Source: Embleya scabrispora (GTDB taxonomy: Bacteria > Actinomycetota > Actinomycetes > Streptomycetales > Streptomycetaceae). Taken from it: 64,000 bases of DNA. The position numbers and the translations under genes are program-made. Of the stretch, positions 62,618 through 64,000 are shown one piece after another; the stretch's first letter is position 1, and the number at the start of each line of letters is the position of its first letter. A model generated the notes under the pieces. The model was not told where the DNA came from, did no database searches, and worked only from the letters and a program-made list of their open reading frames with translations. The stretch spans positions 2,418,001-2,482,000 of the forward strand of contig NZ_MWQN01000001.1 of the NCBI RefSeq assembly GCF_002024165.1, written 5' to 3'.

Positions 62618-63265
62618 ATGTCCCAACCTCCGGGTCCGTACGGCCCGCCGCCCGGTTACGGCGTCGAGGGCCAAGGCGCGGGCTACGGCCAACAGCCCGG
62701 CTACGGCCAACCGGCCTACGGTCAGCCCGGCCATGGTCAGCCCGGTTACGCCCAGCAGGCCGGCTACGCCCAGCCGTACGGCTACGGCCCGCCGCAGAAC
62801 CTCGGCGACTACTGCGCGGGCTGGGGGCGGCGCCTGGGTGGGGCGCTCCTGGACGGGCTCGTCATGTTGCCGGTGCTGATCCCGTACTACATCGGGTTCG
62901 CGATGTTCATGGACAAGACCGAGACCACCAGCAACCTCGACGGCAGCGAGACGACCACCTACGACGGCGGGTCCGGTCCGGTCGTGCTGATGATCGTCGG
63001 CGGTGTGCTCTCGTTCCTGTTCGGTCTCTGGCAGCTCTACCGCCAGGGCAAGACCGGTCAGACGATCGGCAAGAAGGCGGTCGGGATCAAGGTGTTGCGC
63101 GAGCGGGACGGCATGCCGACCGGCTTCGGGATGGCCTTCGTCCGCGCCATCGCGCACTTCCTCGACACGATCGCGTGTTTCCTCGGCTGGTTGTGGCCGC
63201 TGTGGGACGACAAGAAGCAGACCTTCGCCGACAAGGTCTGCTCGACGGTCGTGGTCAAGGTCTGA
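62618..63265 (+). CDS. RDD-family membrane protein with Gly/Tyr/Gln-rich N-terminus
   Basis: Protein of 215 residues from the ATG at 62618 (GGGGAGAG upstream). The first 65 residues are a low-complexity region of GYGQP/PGYAQ-like repeats, followed by an RDD domain: GWGRRLGGALLDGLVMLPVLIPYYIGF, a central acidic loop, VLMIVGGVLSFLFGLWQLYRQGKTGQTIGKKAVGIKVL and a C-terminal helix pair. Function of RDD proteins is unsettled; transport roles have been proposed for some. It stands alone before a terminator. Confidence 0.9.
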   Translation: MSQPPGPYGPPPGYGVEGQGAGYGQQPGYGQPAYGQPGHGQPGYAQQAGYAQPYGYGPPQNLGDYCAGWGRRLGGALLDGLVMLPVLIPYYIGFAMFMDKTETTSNLDGSETTTYDGGSGPVVLMIVGGVLSFLFGLWQLYRQGKTGQTIGKKAVGIKVLRERDGMPTGFGMAFVRAIAHFLDTIACFLGWLWPLWDDKKQTFADKVCSTVVVKV

Positions 63266-63282
63266 GCGTCCCCGCCGACGCG

Positions 63283-63318
63283 CGCGAGGCGCGGCCCCGT
63301 TCGGGGCCGCGCCTCGCG
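63283..63318. terminator. Terminator between the RDD gene and purH
   Basis: Perfect 16-bp inverted repeat, arms 63283-63298 and 63303-63318, tetraloop GTTC, between the convergent RDD and purH genes. Confidence 0.85.
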
Positions 63319-63334
63319 TGTGTCCGGGGCCGGA

Positions 63335-64000
63335 TCAGTGGAAGAAGTGCCGGGTCCCGGTGAAGTACATGGTGATGCCGGCCGCGCGCGCGGCCTCGAC
63401 CACCTGCTCGTCGCGGACCGAGCCGCCCGGCTGCACGACCGCCTTGACGCCGCCCTCGATCAGCACCTCCAGGCCGTCGGGGAACGGGAAGAACGCGTCG
63501 GACGCGCCCACCGAGCCGGCCGCCCGCTCGCCGGCGCGCTGCACCGCGAGCCGGGCCGAGTCGACCCGGTTGACCTGGCCCATGCCCACCCCGACGGTCG
63601 CGCCGCCGGTCGCGAGCAGGATCGCGTTGGACTTGACCGCGCGTACCGCCCGCCAGGCGAACACCAGGTCGCGCAGCGTGTCGGCGTCGGCCGGCTCGCC
63701 GGTGGCCAGCGTCCAGGCGGCGGCGTCGTCGCCGGGTGCCTGGTAGCGGTCGGCGTTCTGGAGCAGCAGCCCGCCGTCGATCTGGCGGAACTCGACCGGC
63801 GTGCCGGGTGCCTCGGGCGCGCGCAGCACCCGGATGTTCTTCTTCCGGGCCAGCACCTCGACCGCGCCGTCCTCGTAGGCCGGCGCCACGATGACCTCGG
63901 TGAAGATCTCCGCGACCTGCTCGGCCATCGCCACGCTCACCGGCCGGTTGACCGCGATCACGCCGCCGTAGGCGGACACCGGGTCGCTCGCGTGCGCCCG
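63335..64000 (-). CDS. purH: Bifunctional purine biosynthesis protein PurH (C-terminal part)
   Basis: About 222 C-terminal residues of AICAR transformylase/IMP cyclohydrolase, which performs the last two steps to IMP; the N-terminal part lies beyond 64000. Recognisable transformylase blocks are [40 protein letters not shown] and [12 protein letters not shown], ending [13 protein letters not shown]. It is convergent with the RDD gene across a strong hairpin. Confidence 0.96.
   Translation of the reverse strand, partial: RAHASDPVSAYGGVIAVNRPVSVAMAEQVAEIFTEVIVAPAYEDGAVEVLARKKNIRVLRAPEAPGTPVEFRQIDGGLLLQNADRYQAPGDDAAAWTLATGEPADADTLRDLVFAWRAVRAVKSNAILLATGGATVGVGMGQVNRVDSARLAVQRAGERAAGSVGASDAFFPFPDGLEVLIEGGVKAVVQPGGSVRDEQVVEAARAAGITMYFTGTRHFFH

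Overview
The window is about 64 kb of very GC-rich DNA with strong third-position GC bias, frequent GTG starts (plus two apparent TTG starts) and many 4-nt start/stop overlaps. Gene content points to a chromosomal region of a Streptomyces-like actinomycete: sdhCDAB, mutAB-meaB, glmU-prs-rplY-pth, mfd next to a SurA-type lipoprotein and MazG, an SCO4848-family membrane protein beside a DacC-type carboxypeptidase, XRE/DUF397 pairs, and folD-DUF3017-purH. Most of it is housekeeping DNA. Genus or species cannot be fixed from the sequence alone.

Layout. 1-6.3 kb (minus strand): a partial M20 amidohydrolase, then the methylmalonyl-CoA mutase operon mutA-mutB-meaB. 6.6-10.1 kb (plus): succinate dehydrogenase sdhCDAB closed by a perfect 16-bp hairpin. 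10.1-15.7 kb (minus): MazG, a SurA-like lipoprotein and Mfd. 15.9-19.6 kb (plus): an aldehyde dehydrogenase, a methyltransferase-like protein and a nucleotide-sugar 6-dehydrogenase. 20.2-26.9 kb (minus): a tightly overlapping six-gene operon (Gfo/Idh oxidoreductase, SDR epimerase, two DegT aminotransferases, a NeuD/PglD-type acyltransferase, and a metallo-beta-lactamase + Rieske fusion). Together with the 6-dehydrogenase it looks like a nucleotide amino-sugar or uronic-acid pathway with an unusual CMAH-like oxygenase. This is the most interesting region of the window.

27.2-28.2 kb: a stand-alone YwqJ-type deaminase with a SUKH-3 protein, resembling a toxin and its immunity protein. 28.2-32.4 kb (minus): glmU-prs and rplY-pth, with tRNA-Gln(UUG) upstream. 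32.9-34.6 kb: a fatty-acid desaturase and TetR operon behind a candidate operator. 34.6-38.5 kb: an accessory-looking patch with two palindromes, a DUF234-type ATPase, an ADP-ribosylglycohydrolase, a MarR regulator, a possible 28-residue peptide, a G-rich tract and a 21-bp hairpin. 38.5-44.5 kb: a P450 coupled to an SCO4848-type membrane protein, a D-Ala-D-Ala carboxypeptidase, a tandem repeat with a 183-bp higher-order period, a YihY protein, a 2H phosphoesterase and trpS.

44.8-47.1 kb: a DDAH-fold protein that seems to have lost its catalytic residues, followed by ornithine aminotransferase rocD. 47.2-49.9 kb: an XRE/DUF397 pair whose usual ATGA junction has become ATGC, a hypothetical protein, a secreted small protein and a frameshifted relic. 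49.9-53.8 kb: a giant HTH-nSTAND1-WD40 protein. 54-56 kb: a divergent AhpD-like/MocR pair. 56-64 kb: mdh, a glutamine-synthetase-like enzyme, DUF3017, FUSC-folD (joined by a TTGA overlap), an RDD membrane protein and the 3' part of purH.
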